Source: Gammaproteobacteria bacterium
GTDB lineage: Bacteria; Pseudomonadota; Gammaproteobacteria; Arenicellales; JAOTYS01
Direction of reading: 5' to 3'
NCBI GenBank assembly: GCA_029861795.1
Contig: JAOTYS010000155.1
Location: forward strand, 1-9,339
Length of the DNA stretch: 9,339 bases
Shown: positions 1-6,646 of the stretch, piece after piece
Position numbering within the stretch: the stretch's first letter is position 1
Layout: every line of letters begins with the position of its first letter
Program-made: the position numbers and the translations under genes
The notes under the pieces: generated by a model
The model's database searches: none
Told to the model about the DNA's origin: nothing
What the model saw: the letters and a program-made list of their open reading frames with translations, nothing else

Positions 1-96
1 CTTTACTATCTCGTCTAGATCAGGAGGACCTTTCGGGCCGCGGTTCTGTCCCCACGGATCCTTACCGCCTCCTGAGCCAGGTTGATTCCAAGGCAT
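1..96 (-). CDS. hflK: HflK, N-terminal fragment (FtsH modulator subunit)
   Basis: Reading the minus strand from an ATG at 96-94 gives 32 in-frame codons to the window edge. The peptide begins MPWNQPGSGGGKDPWG and continues with a PPDLDEIVK stretch. This matches the family start (E. coli MAWNQPG...DPWG...GPPDLDDI). In the family, HflK is an inner-membrane SPFH/band 7 protein that forms a large periplasmic complex with HflC around the FtsH protease and limits its activity. Only the Gly/Pro-rich cytoplasmic leader is visible here; the membrane helix and SPFH domain lie outside the window. A GAGGAAAG ribosome binding site at 101-108 supports the start. Its position directly after hflX is the usual one. 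Identity rests on 32 residues plus synteny, and both are strong. Confidence 0.93.
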   Translation of the reverse strand, partial: MPWNQPGSGGGKDPWGQNRGPKGPPDLDEIVK

Positions 97-116
97 ATTA
101 CTTTCCTCATTTACTG

Positions 117-134
117 CTTGGGAGCTGACCCAAG
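117..134 (-). repeat. Small inverted repeat upstream of the hflK ribosome binding site
   Basis: On the minus strand CTTGGG and CCCAAG form perfect 6-bp arms around a 6-nt loop (TCAGCT), ending about 8 nt before the hflK Shine-Dalgarno sequence. No U-run follows, so it does not look like an intrinsic terminator. It could be an mRNA hairpin that affects hflK translation or hflX/hflK transcript processing, or it may be chance. Confidence 0.3.
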
Positions 135-150
135 GATTACAAACAGGCTC

Positions 151-159
151 ATTGTATCA
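151..159 (-). promoter_or_regulatory. Candidate extended -10 promoter for hflK (hflKC)
   Basis: The minus strand reads TGATACAAT, which is a TG-n extension followed by TACAAT (5 of 6 to the sigma-70 -10 consensus). It lies about 55 bp upstream of the hflK start, in the hflX-hflK gap. No good -35 sits at 16-18 bp: the TTGACA-like TCGACA is 22 bp away. Extended -10 promoters can work without one. It would let hflKC be made independently of the upstream operon. Pattern match only. Confidence 0.3.
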
Positions 160-204
160 CCCTAACAACGTCGCGGTCTGTCGAAGGTGATGCCGAACCG
201 ATGG

Positions 205-1518
205 TTACGCCTGGCCTACTTGAGCAAGTTGATTCTGCGACGTGTCGGGGCCGCTGACAAACCGGCATTTTTCGAACTCCGGTTGCTGCTCTAACCATCC
301 CAATTGTGGGCCATCAAGTTCTATCTCGATTAGCCAGTCTCCACTGTCTGTGACGTCTTCATTCAACACGTTGAGGCGCTCATAGAGCATGGCACGTAAA
401 CGACCCGCTGAAGGCGGTAGTTTTACGCAGCGACGTATCCGATCTTGCCTCAATTGTTCCGCGAGGGCCTGGTGCAGCAAATCCAATCCCTCGCCAGTTT
501 CAGCCGATAGCCACACTTTACTGACACTGGCGGAGGCGTCGTGTTCCCAACCCGGGAATCGACCGGTCAAATCGATTTTGTTGAAAACCAAAATTTGCGG
601 GACCCCTATCGCGCCAATTTCGCTCAACACCTCTTGCACCTGTGCCATACATTCGTGACGCTCTGGTGTCGCACTGTCGATTACATGAATAAGAAGGGTT
701 GCCGCCGCCACCTCTTCCAAGGTCGAATGAAACGCCTTGACTAAGCCATGAGGCAAGTCGCGGATGAATCCTACCGTATCCGACAACACTACTGGACCGA
801 AGTTTTGTACCTGCAAACGGCGCATCTTCGGATCAAGGGTGGCGAAGAGCTGATCCGCCGCGTATTCCGACGATCCGGTCATGGAATTGAATAAAGATGA
901 CTTACCCGCATTGGTGTAACCCACCAGAGAAACAGTTGGGATGGGAACCTTACGTCTAGCCCTGCGTCGCAGTGCCCTTTGCGACCTGACGCGCTCCAGT
1001 CTTTGCCGCAGAGTGCGAATACGCATGCCAATTAAGCGGCGGTCTGTTTCAAGCTGTGATTCACCCGGTCCACGCAGCCCAATACCGCCTTTCTGTCGCT
1101 CTAAATGGGTCCAACCGCGCACTAGGCGGGTTGACAGGTGTCGCAATTGCGCAAGCTCAACTTGTAATTTGCCTTCATGGGTGGAGGCTCGCTGGGCGAA
1201 TATGTCGAGAATCAAACTGGTACGATCTAGCACCCGACAAGATACTGCGCGCTCGAGGTTGCGCTCTTGCACTGGTGAAATAGAATGATTGACCACCACC
1301 AGGCTAGCCTGATGCTCTCGCACTGCGTCGGCCAGTTCCTTGACCTTTCCCGAGCCGATGTAACTAGCCGCGACCGGCCGATCACGCTGTCCCGACAATA
1401 CGGTGCAGACTTGCGCGCCTGCCGATTCGATCAGCAGGCGTGTCTCTGCGATGAACTCCTTTGGGTCCTCGCCGCGACGCCCCTGATGGACGAGGATCGC
1501 CCGTTCGGACAGAGGCAA
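205..1518 (-). CDS. hflX: HflX, ribosome-associated GTPase
   Basis: HflX is a TRAFAC-class GTPase that binds the 50S subunit and, in studied bacteria, splits stalled or hibernating ribosomes. Numbering from the chosen TTG start (437 residues; E. coli is about 426), the N-terminal HflX domain includes DRTSLILDIFAQRA and HEGKLQVELAQL, followed by the glycine-rich GGIGLRGPGE. The G domain shows P-loop GYTNAGKS at 200-207, DTVGF from 247, NKID from 314 and a G5-like SA near 338. The start is uncertain. An ATG at 1638 would overlap hfq by 77 bp and add 40 residues unlike the family. The TTG at 1518-1516 puts the SERAILVH segment where E. coli has GEQAVLVH. A purine-rich AAGGGGCAGG lies upstream (1533-1542), but about 14 nt away, which is long. 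A TTG at 1593 is another option. The end at TAA 205-207 is secure. It lies 43 bp after hfq. Confidence 0.93.
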   Translation of the reverse strand: MPLSERAILVHQGRRGEDPKEFIAETRLLIESAGAQVCTVLSGQRDRPVAASYIGSGKVKELADAVREHQASLVVVNHSISPVQERNLERAVSCRVLDRTSLILDIFAQRASTHEGKLQVELAQLRHLSTRLVRGWTHLERQKGGIGLRGPGESQLETDRRLIGMRIRTLRQRLERVRSQRALRRRARRKVPIPTVSLVGYTNAGKSSLFNSMTGSSEYAADQLFATLDPKMRRLQVQNFGPVVLSDTVGFIRDLPHGLVKAFHSTLEEVAAATLLIHVIDSATPERHECMAQVQEVLSEIGAIGVPQILVFNKIDLTGRFPGWEHDASASVSKVWLSAETGEGLDLLHQALAEQLRQDRIRRCVKLPPSAGRLRAMLYERLNVLNEDVTDSGDWLIEIELDGPQLGWLEQQPEFEKCRFVSGPDTSQNQLAQVGQA

Positions 1519-1561
1519 ACTCGATGCGTTAGCCTGCCCCTTGGCCCTAACTGAGGGTTGA

Positions 1562-1813
1562 TTAGGTTGCGGATTCGTCGTCGGTATCTTCAATAGGAAT
1601 CTTAATCGGTCTGCCAGGCACGACCGTCGAGATAGCATGTTTATAGATCATTTGACTCACGCTGTTTTTGAGTAATACCACGAATTGATCAAAGGACTCT
1701 ATTTGGCCCTGTAACTTAATGCCGTTAACCAGGTAAATGGATACCGGTACCCGCTCCTTACGCAGTACGTTAAGAAAAGGATCTTGAAGAGCCGCCCCTT
1801 TTGCTTGCGCCAT
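1562..1813 (-). CDS. hfq: Hfq, RNA chaperone
   Basis: Hfq is the Sm-like hexameric chaperone that pairs small RNAs with mRNAs. The 83-residue product is near-identical in its core to E. coli Hfq, shifted by two residues. LQDPFLN holds the proximal-face Gln10 (E. coli Q8). The rim patch is N15, R18, K19 and R21; one arginine of E. coli's RRER patch is lysine here. The Sm1 segment is [21 protein letters not shown], and the Sm2 YKHA at 57-60 carries the U-binding Lys and His. The tail after residue 70 is short and acidic (about 13 residues, DTDDE), against roughly 30 in E. coli, which is common outside enterics. A strong AGGAGA at 1820-1825 lies 6 nt before the ATG. miaA ends 43 bp upstream. Confidence 0.98.
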   Translation of the reverse strand: MAQAKGAALQDPFLNVLRKERVPVSIYLVNGIKLQGQIESFDQFVVLLKNSVSQMIYKHAISTVVPGRPIKIPIEDTDDESAT

Positions 1814-1819
1814 GATCTG

Positions 1820-1831
1820 TCTCCTATTGTT
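1820..1831 (-). promoter_or_regulatory. hfq ribosome binding site with overlapping ARN-repeat (possible Hfq autoregulation site)
   Basis: The minus strand reads AAC AAT AGG AGA, four consecutive A-R-N triplets that include the Shine-Dalgarno AGGAGA of hfq. The Hfq distal face is known to bind A-R-N repeats, and E. coli Hfq represses its own translation by binding its 5' leader. The ribosome binding site itself is clear; the autoregulatory role is inference. Confidence 0.45.
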
Positions 1832-1856
1832 ATCGTAATGTCTATCAGGCTGACGT

Positions 1857-2978
1857 CTAGAGTCCTCCGGCTGACTCCGAGGCCCTAGTATACCCTAATA
1901 CGTCAAATGTACTGCTCACATAATCTATCACGGCACGTTCCGCTGAGGAGCTACCGCCGTCAAACCAAGTTAGTCCCGGCCATTGACGCAACCAAGTCAA
2001 CTGACGCTTTGCCAGTTGCCGAGTCGCCGCCACCCCCTGCGCCACCATGGCGCTATAGCCAATATTATTGTTCAGATACCGCATTACCTGCCGATATCCT
2101 ACCATGCGTAAGGCCGGCGCATCCTCCTCGAGATTCTGGCGCGATACAACTGAGGCAACCTCGTCCATTAATCCGTTCGCCAGCATACCGCGGAATCTGA
2201 CGTCGATACGATGGTGAAGCTCCGATCGCTGCGGTGCAACAGCCATTTTGACAACACGGTACGGCAATCTATCCATAACCTCCCTATTGCGGAGCACAAC
2301 GGGCGAAGCTCCCGTCAGTGTGTGTATTTCCAACGCCCGTTGAATGCGCTGGCCGTCATTCACGCTGATTTGTGAAGCCGTCTCAGCGTCTATCGCCGCG
2401 AGCCGTGCGTGCAGTGCCGGCCAACCTAGCCGCTGCGCCTGCGCCGTAATCTGCCTACGCACTTTAGGGTCCGCTGAGGGCAGATCGGATAGCCCATGCT
2501 CCAATGCGTGGAAGTAGAACATGGTTCCACCGACCAACAACGGAATTCGACCGCGGCTCAAGATATCTGTTATCGCTGTTAACGCGTCCGTTCGAAATTC
2601 TGCGGCTGAGTAGGTGTCGCACACATCGCGAATATCGATCAGGTGATGTGGAGTGCTGGCCCTGGCAGCACAATCAGGTTTTGCGGTACCGATATCCATG
2701 CCGCGGTACACCTGGGAAGCGTCCACACTAACAATCTCGAACGGGAAATGCCGACACAGCGTAATCGCAAGTTTGGTCTTGCCCGATGCTGTCGGGCCCA
2801 TGAGGAAGAACAATGGCGGGACTCTAGCCTGCGCCGGCGCAGCACCTGGCTCCCCTCGTGTACTTGGCACCACGTTGCCACCATCTTGGTGAACCGTTGG
2901 TAGTTCGACTGGCCGGAAGCCGGCGGCTGACCCAGTAGCGATATCAGCGACCACGCAAGAACCACTTGTCGAGCTCAT
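1857..2978 (-). CDS. miaA: MiaA, tRNA dimethylallyltransferase
   Basis: MiaA transfers a dimethylallyl group from DMAPP to N6 of A37 in tRNAs that read UNN codons, the first step to ms2i6A. With the ATG at 2978, the P-loop GPTASGKT is at 61-68. [17 protein letters not shown] follows, with D86 equivalent to the E. coli general base D42. GGTMFYF is at 150-156, [12 protein letters not shown] at 291-302 and [16 protein letters not shown] at 318-333; these are all family signatures. The protein is 373 residues against about 316 in E. coli, and the excess is mainly a 44-residue N-terminal extension rich in Gly, Ala and Pro. This start overlaps mutL by 35 bp and lacks a clear ribosome binding site, so translational coupling or a GTG start at 2873 or 2870 is possible. 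The last is about 337 residues. Function is certain; the start is not. Confidence 0.93.
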   Translation of the reverse strand: MSSTSGSCVVADIATGSAAGFRPVELPTVHQDGGNVVPSTRGEPGAAPAQARVPPLFFLMGPTASGKTKLAITLCRHFPFEIVSVDASQVYRGMDIGTAKPDCAARASTPHHLIDIRDVCDTYSAAEFRTDALTAITDILSRGRIPLLVGGTMFYFHALEHGLSDLPSADPKVRRQITAQAQRLGWPALHARLAAIDAETASQISVNDGQRIQRALEIHTLTGASPVVLRNREVMDRLPYRVVKMAVAPQRSELHHRIDVRFRGMLANGLMDEVASVVSRQNLEEDAPALRMVGYRQVMRYLNNNIGYSAMVAQGVAATRQLAKRQLTWLRQWPGLTWFDGGSSSAERAVIDYVSSTFDVLGYTRASESAGGL

Positions 2979-4800
2979 TCATGGTGAGCTGAACGTATGT
3001 AGGCCTTCCATGGTTGCACTGGCCGCTGCGTTCGGTGCGCTCCATATCCCTCAACAGTGCATTCATTTCCGCGTTGTTGAGTTGTCGGTTAGCCCGGACA
3101 GAGGTGTGGCAAGCGAGCGTTGACAGCAACTCATTGGTCGTGTTCTCGATTCTCTCGCTTGCACCTTGTTCAGCCAGATCAGAAAGGACATCGCGTACTA
3201 GTTCGGCGATCCGCTCTGTTGCGACGAGCTCCGGCGCCTCTCGCACCACTAAGGTATCTTCACCAAGGCGGGATACGGCGAAACCCATTTTTTGAAACAG
3301 TGTGTTGTGCGCCTCCGCCAGCGCCGCCTCGCCCTCACTGACGCGCAAAGTGACTGGCACAAGCAGCGTTTGCGTGTGTACCCCGGTATCGTCGAGCTGA
3401 GATTTCAAACGTTCATAGGTGATTCGTTCGTGGGCGGCGTGCATATCCACCAATATGAGCCCGTCGCTGTTCTCGGCGAGGATGTAGACACCGCGAAGCT
3501 GGGCCAAGGCATAACCCAAGGGTGGGATATCCCCAGCTCGGTTCGAGCTAATGTTATGGATATGGATGGCATCTGATTGGCGCTCCTGACCGTGCAATGC
3601 ACCGTAGGTCTGCAATTGCTCGTTCACCTGCAAAGCGATGTGACCCTGCGGCGCCCCACTACCACCTGCTCCGGCTGTTGAAGGTCTATCTCGATGCATC
3701 TCGGGTAGAAGGGCCGGTCGGTCACCGGGTCCCTGTGGTAGTTCCTTTCTCTGCCCAGTGCTGTCGCCATAACCCGGTCCTGTGCCCGCCAAAGTTCGTT
3801 CGATGGTTTGAAAAACGAAATCATGAACCGAGCGGCTCTCACGAAACCGCACCTCGTGCTTGGTTGGATGCACGTTCACATCCACCTTGATAGGATCAAG
3901 TTCCAGGAATAGCACAAAAGCAGGGTGCCGATCATGGTATAGCACGTCTTGATAGGCACGGCGCACCGCGTGCGCCACAACCTGATCACGGATGGTTCGG
4001 CCGTTTACAAAAAAGTATTGCAGGTCTCGCTGACTGCGGGAAAACGTAGGCAGCGCTACCCAGCCCCACAATCGCATCGAGCCCGCCGCTGCATCGATGT
4101 AAACACAGTGTTCGGCAAACTCCTTTCCACATATCTCGCCAACGCGACGAATCCTGTCGTTGTCATTGGTGACGATTTTCCAAGTGAAGGTAGAACGTCC
4201 GTTATGACTCAGCGCAAAACCGACGTCAAACCGACTTAGCGCCACCCGCTTCACCACATTGTTAATATGCTGCAATTCAGTGGCTTCTTTTCGTAAGAAC
4301 TTACGGCGGGCGGGTACGTTAAAGAACAAATCTTCGGTCACCACGGTGGTCCCGGGCGCGAGCGCTACCGGTTTAGGGCCCTGGACACCAGCCCCACCCT
4401 CGCAGCTCACTTCCCAAGAGCCGTCTTGATCCAACGCACGAGAGCGCAAGCGTAATCGCGAAACCGCGGCAATACTGGGCAGGGCCTCGCCGCGAAACCC
4501 TAAAGTGGCGACGCGCTCTAGATCATCCAGACTATTGAGTTTGCTGGTCGCATGGCGAGACAAGGCCAACACCAGGTCGTCTTTGGCAACGCCTACCCCA
4601 TTGTCGCTCACTCGGATCCGTTTCACGCCGCCGCGATCCGCATCGATCGAAATACGAGACGCCCCTGCATCCAAGCTGTTCTCCAACAACTCCTTTAGGA
4701 CCGATGCAGGCCGCTCTACAATCTCCCCGGCGGCGATCTGATTAATCAGCTGCGAGCTCAGGGATTTAATGCGTCGGGGCGCTAGTGTCACAGGCTCCAT
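2944..4800 (-). CDS. mutL: MutL, mismatch repair ATPase with endonuclease signature
   Basis: MutL couples mismatch recognition by MutS to strand removal. The 618-residue protein starts with a GHKL ATPase: catalytic E37 in KELLENSLDAGA, N41 as Mg ligand, DNGVGV at 66-71 and TLGFRGEALPS at 99-109. A variable Gly/Pro-rich linker spans about 335-425. The C-terminal dimerization domain then shows D452-M-H454-A-A-H-E458-x4-E463, a form of the DQHA(X)2E(X)4E nuclease motif, with ACHTSVRA at 563-570 and CNHGRP at 595-600 completing the metal site. QTLLVP at 477-482 fits the beta-clamp binding pattern QxxLxP. E. coli MutL, which relies on MutH and Dam, lacks the nuclease motif, so this is the nicking type known from Pseudomonas and most bacteria. 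GGAGG at 4809-4813 fixes the ATG. amiB ends 4 bp upstream. Confidence 0.98.
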   Translation of the reverse strand: MEPVTLAPRRIKSLSSQLINQIAAGEIVERPASVLKELLENSLDAGASRISIDADRGGVKRIRVSDNGVGVAKDDLVLALSRHATSKLNSLDDLERVATLGFRGEALPSIAAVSRLRLRSRALDQDGSWEVSCEGGAGVQGPKPVALAPGTTVVTEDLFFNVPARRKFLRKEATELQHINNVVKRVALSRFDVGFALSHNGRSTFTWKIVTNDNDRIRRVGEICGKEFAEHCVYIDAAAGSMRLWGWVALPTFSRSQRDLQYFFVNGRTIRDQVVAHAVRRAYQDVLYHDRHPAFVLFLELDPIKVDVNVHPTKHEVRFRESRSVHDFVFQTIERTLAGTGPGYGDSTGQRKELPQGPGDRPALLPEMHRDRPSTAGAGGSGAPQGHIALQVNEQLQTYGALHGQERQSDAIHIHNISSNRAGDIPPLGYALAQLRGVYILAENSDGLILVDMHAAHERITYERLKSQLDDTGVHTQTLLVPVTLRVSEGEAALAEAHNTLFQKMGFAVSRLGEDTLVVREAPELVATERIAELVRDVLSDLAEQGASERIENTTNELLSTLACHTSVRANRQLNNAEMNALLRDMERTERSGQCNHGRPTYVQLTMNELDKWFLRGR

Positions 4801-4804
4801 GCGC

Positions 4805-6130
4805 TCAACCTCCCTGCTCCACCGTGGGAATGCGAAGTTTTTGCCCTGCTTTGATATGACTACTTCCGAGTTTGTTCACGCTGCGCAAGTTCGACACACT
4901 CACGTTAAAGCGCTGCGCAATATGGGAAAGCGTATCACCCGAACGAACCACATATTCGGTTGGATTCGAACGCACCGGGCCCGAACTCCCAACTGAAGCA
5001 ATCTGTACGTCGGCCGCATAACGTTTAATCCCTTTAAAGATCGCACTTGCCACTTTGATCTGGTGACCTTTGCTCGCCAATAACCGTTCCTCCTTTGGAT
5101 TGGAGAGAAACGCGGTTTCAACTAGGATCGAAGGGATGTCGGGGGACTTGAGCACGGCGAAACCGGCTTGCTCCACTCTTCGGCTATGCAGACGCCCCAA
5201 CTTAGCGAGTTCTCCAAGTACGTTGGAACCAAAACTGATGCCATCATTAATGGTCTGGGTCATGGACAAATCGAGCAGCACCTTGGCCAGTACCTCGTCT
5301 TTATCCCGCAACGTTACACCACCAGCCAGATCAGAAGCGTTCTCCTTGTCCGCAATCCACTTCGCCATCTCACTGCTTGCGCCCCGCTGTGACAGCGTAA
5401 ACACCGATGACCCTCGTGCCGAACGTTTGCGATAAGCGTCCGCATGGATGGATACAAACAAGTCTGCATTATGGTGCCGCGCTATCGCTATTCGTCGCCG
5501 CAACCCCACATAGTAGTCACCGCTGCGTATCATCACAGGTCGAAAGCCAGGGCTGGCGGAGACCAGCTTATACAGGCGTTTAGCTATCGACAACACCACG
5601 TCTTTTTCACGCACCCCGCTGGGTCCCACCGCCCCTGGGTCCTCTCCGCCGTGACCGGCATCGATGGCTACAACAAAGGTCCCCGTGGGTTTCGGGGCGG
5701 TTGCCACCGGCGCTACCGCTACACTCGCCGCTGCCCCAGCACTATAAAGATCGATAACTAACCGGTGTCCATATAATTCACTCGGTTTTAGCACCGCTGT
5801 GCGAGGCTCCACCGGTCTACGCATGTCGAATACGAAACGAAGGGTGTTGGGTTCTGGCTGGCCAGTGCGAACCCCCTTGAGGAATCTTCCACTGGTGTCC
5901 AGCTCTGGCAATCTGCCGCGGAGCACCGCGTCATTGATATCGACCACGACACGATATGGGTTATCCAAGGTGAATACTTTATGCACCAGGGGACCGCTTA
6001 GATCAAACACCAAGCGGGTATGATCCGGAGCTCGCCACATACGCAAACTGTGGACGACAACGCTTTTGCCGAAACATCCGCCGGCGTAGGTCAGCAACAA
6101 CACAAGGAGGACGCCACGAAGTCTCATCAT
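4805..6130 (-). CDS. amiB: AmiB/AmiC-type N-acetylmuramoyl-L-alanine amidase with AMIN and LysM domains
   Basis: This periplasmic zinc amidase cuts the amide bond between MurNAc and the stem peptide to separate daughter cells. A signal peptide (MMRLRG, then a hydrophobic VLLVLLLTYAGG) leads into an AMIN domain (about 22-130) for septal targeting. An Ala/Pro-rich linker and the Amidase_3 domain (about 152-372) follow. Zinc ligands are H160 (DAGHGG), E175 (REKD) and H229 (SIHAD), with catalytic E338 (VETAFLSN). The segment around 250-300 (MAKWIADKEN to SMTQTIN) resembles the autoinhibitory helix released by EnvC/NlpD-type activators. A LysM domain occupies about 391-435 (YVVRSGDTLSHIAQRF). E. 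coli AmiB lacks LysM; Pseudomonas AmiB has it. Two ATG codons are adjacent. The first (6130) makes a 4-nt ATGA overlap with tsaE, while the second (6127) is better spaced from GGGAG. AGGC near residue 19 is a poor lipobox. Confidence 0.95.
   Translation of the reverse strand: MMRLRGVLLVLLLTYAGGCFGKSVVVHSLRMWRAPDHTRLVFDLSGPLVHKVFTLDNPYRVVVDINDAVLRGRLPELDTSGRFLKGVRTGQPEPNTLRFVFDMRRPVEPRTAVLKPSELYGHRLVIDLYSAGAAASVAVAPVATAPKPTGTFVVAIDAGHGGEDPGAVGPSGVREKDVVLSIAKRLYKLVSASPGFRPVMIRSGDYYVGLRRRIAIARHHNADLFVSIHADAYRKRSARGSSVFTLSQRGASSEMAKWIADKENASDLAGGVTLRDKDEVLAKVLLDLSMTQTINDGISFGSNVLGELAKLGRLHSRRVEQAGFAVLKSPDIPSILVETAFLSNPKEERLLASKGHQIKVASAIFKGIKRYAADVQIASVGSSGPVRSNPTEYVVRSGDTLSHIAQRFNVSVSNLRSVNKLGSSHIKAGQKLRIPTVEQGG
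4809..4813 (-). promoter_or_regulatory. mutL ribosome binding site inside the end of amiB
   Basis: A consensus GGAGG lies 8 nt before the mutL ATG (4800-4798) and inside the last codons of amiB. It fixes the mutL start and suggests coupled translation of the two genes. Confidence 0.7.
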
Positions 6131-6585
6131 GGCTCCCGCATTACACTAGATTGTGAAGCGGATGTCTGTGATTGCCACTCGACGACTCGGCCATTGGGTG
6201 CGCTACTGATAGCGACCCGCACATCTGGCGTAGGCAGTATTGTCGCAGCCCGTTCGGGCCATTCCACCAAACACAGCGCCGCGCCGCTCAAGTAGTCACG
6301 CACCCCCGCGAGCTCCAACTCAAAGGGATCATTCAGACGAAACAAGTCAAAATGATATATTGTTCTCTCGGGCAACTCATAGGTTTCGACCAATGTGTAA
6401 GTGGGGCTTTTCACCATGCCCGTGAAGCCAAAACCACATAAGATACCTCGAATCAGCGTTGTTTTACCGGCGCCAATCGCGCCTGAGAAGTACACCAACT
6501 GACCCGCATATAGACTCGGCGCGATCGAGGCGCCCAGCGCCTGCATCGCCCGTGTGTCGTTAACATTTCGTCGCCAGTCCTGCAA
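6127..6585 (-). CDS. tsaE: TsaE, t6A37 tRNA modification ATPase
   Basis: TsaE (YjeE) is the small P-loop ATPase that acts with TsaB and TsaD to make N6-threonylcarbamoyladenosine at A37 of ANN-decoding tRNAs. The 152-residue protein aligns almost without gaps to E. coli TsaE. It has Walker A GAIGAGKT at 35-42, SPTYTLVE at 60-67, HFDLFRL from 78 with the conserved D80, and LVEWPER at 106-112 with E108 and W109. The Walker A has Ala36 where E. coli has Asp (GDLGAGKT). The start is TTG at 6585-6583. An in-frame TGA lies just upstream, and the N-terminal length before the P-loop equals that of E. coli. The next ATG (6546) would remove 13 residues. A weak GAGAG precedes the TTG. The stop overlaps the amiB start codon, and a 61-bp gap separates it from nnr. 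Confidence 0.95.
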   Translation of the reverse strand: MQDWRRNVNDTRAMQALGASIAPSLYAGQLVYFSGAIGAGKTTLIRGILCGFGFTGMVKSPTYTLVETYELPERTIYHFDLFRLNDPFELELAGVRDYLSGAALCLVEWPERAATILPTPDVRVAISSAPNGRVVEWQSQTSASQSSVMREP

Positions 6586-6646
6586 CGACTCTCAATCACT
6601 AGGGGTCCGGCCTGATAGTGTCTGGGGCCTCTGCATATGACAGCGT

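Noticed and set aside
941..1288. Plus-strand open frame of 115 codons inside hflX
   Set aside because: Antisense shadow of the HflX G domain region; Arg/Ser-rich and without motifs.
1865..1885. Imperfect hairpin (CCTC...GAGG) at the 3' end of miaA
   Set aside because: The stem is bulged, lies within coding sequence and has no U-run, so it is not supported as a terminator.
1880..1905. TTGACG and TATACT hexamers near the end of miaA as an hfq promoter
   Set aside because: They are only 8 bp apart, too close for a sigma-70 promoter, and no alternative partner at 16-18 bp was found.
5070..5435. Plus-strand open frame of 121 codons inside amiB
   Set aside because: Antisense to the catalytic amidase domain; no domain signature or supported ribosome binding site.
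6586..6646. Gap between nnr and tsaE as a possible terminator or promoter
   Set aside because: GC-rich segments GGCC and CCGG are present, but no clean stem with a T-run and no convincing -10/-35 pair.
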